A DNA stretch of 64,000 bases, taken from Bradyrhizobium sp. Arg816. GTDB taxonomy: Bacteria; Pseudomonadota; Alphaproteobacteria; Rhizobiales; Xanthobacteraceae. Positions within the stretch are counted from its first letter, which is position 1. Each line of letters begins with the position of its first letter. The translations under genes and the position numbers were made by a program. Shown piece after piece: positions 63,876 through 64,000 of the stretch. The stretch spans positions 326,531-390,530 of the forward strand of contig NZ_JAPRAQ010000007.1 of assembly GCF_029989365.1 (NCBI RefSeq), written 5' to 3'. The notes beneath the pieces were generated by a model. The model searched no databases. It was not told the DNA's origin and was given only the letters and a program-made list of their open reading frames with translations.

Positions 63876-64000
63876 GCCTGTTGCGTAATTCGTCAATTGT
63901 GATTCCCTCGGGCAAAGCCTTGGAGGGTAGCGATGGCGGTTAAGCAGACGGGACAGCCGAGCTTTGTGGAAGCGCTGATGCCGAAGGGGGCCGGCGCCAA
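63875..64000 (+). mobile_element. Left end of an insertion sequence (IS5-like)
   Basis: GGCCTGTTGCGTAATTCG at the end of the repeat looks like the terminal inverted repeat of an IS5-family element; the transposase frame starts 58 bases on. The right end is beyond the window, so the family is an inference. Confidence 0.55.
63933..64000 (+). CDS. Transposase, N-terminus only
   Basis: ATG at 63933 with GGAGG five bases upstream. The 22 visible residues are MAVKQTGQPSFVEALMPKGA then GA, and the frame runs off the edge. The KQTGQPSF-type lead is seen in IS5-family transposases. Nothing on the catalytic domain can be checked. Confidence 0.6.
   Translation, partial: MAVKQTGQPSFVEALMPKGAGA

Overview
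The window is high-GC chromosomal DNA from an alphaproteobacterium, most likely Bradyrhizobium or a close relative. The reasons are a CcrM-type DNA methyltransferase with GANTC sites in its own leader, the DUF1127/DUF1236/DUF6894-type small proteins, a bacteriophytochrome with a heme oxygenase, the dispersed palindromic repeats (CATTGCGAGCG..GAAGCAATCC and GTAGGGTGGGCAAAG types) and FixK/CtrA-like sites. It looks like core chromosome. The only mobile DNA is the left end of an insertion sequence entering at the right edge.

Layout. 1-7625: four methyl-accepting chemotaxis receptors in tandem on the minus strand (the first cut by the window edge), with different sensors and nearly identical signalling halves. 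7850-11230: small proteins, an acrylyl-CoA reductase-type oxidoreductase and an MFS permease. 11454-15182: nadABC, preceded by a repeated TACTCA-N3-TGAGTA operator. 15225-24341: SleB-type cell wall hydrolase, pyruvate phosphate dikinase with a long Lys/Ala/Pro tail, a hidden 51-residue DUF3096 protein and glyQS. 24572-28120: SppA-like protease, small ORFs, a methyltransferase with a DUF2007 gene overlapping its start, and a polyprenyl diphosphate synthase. 28463-31801: HxlR regulator, a frameshifted fabF, LysE exporter and hydrolase. 32001-36777 (minus): ispE, TPR protein, ETF-ubiquinone oxidoreductase. 36917-42056: uracil-DNA glycosylase-like protein, GT39-like membrane protein, RNase HII, VOC protein, radical SAM protein. 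42267-45834: phosphoketolase and acetate kinase as a two-gene operon. 46013-49497: Gly-rich secreted protein with a perfect FNR/FixK box, an RMD1/DUF155 protein, a small glycosyltransferase-like protein and a MarR-GNAT fusion with a 36-bp palindrome before it. 49728-54245: MoaB, YpfJ-type metalloprotease, ccrM, a membrane protein and a GST. 54298-60006: a fifth chemoreceptor, bphP and bphO (red-light sensing) and a DUF1127 protein. 60060-64000: SnoaL-like/LysR divergent pair, GST, FAD monooxygenase and the IS end.

Themes. Sensing dominates: five chemoreceptors without any che genes nearby, and a phytochrome whose chromophore enzyme is translationally coupled to it. Central metabolism is represented by NAD synthesis, the PEP/pyruvate node, phosphoketolase-acetate kinase, isoprenoid precursors and electron transfer to ubiquinone. 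Cell-cycle DNA methylation is represented by ccrM. At least six repeat families fill the gaps between genes. No tRNA, rRNA or CRISPR array was seen. No obviously new multi-gene defence or biosynthetic system is present. The most notable points are the promoter-level signals (nadA, ccrM, MarR-GNAT, Gly-rich gene), the fabF frameshift, the four-cysteine-depleted UDG-like enzyme, the bphO-bphP HWE-kinase/receiver module and several overlooked small ORFs.
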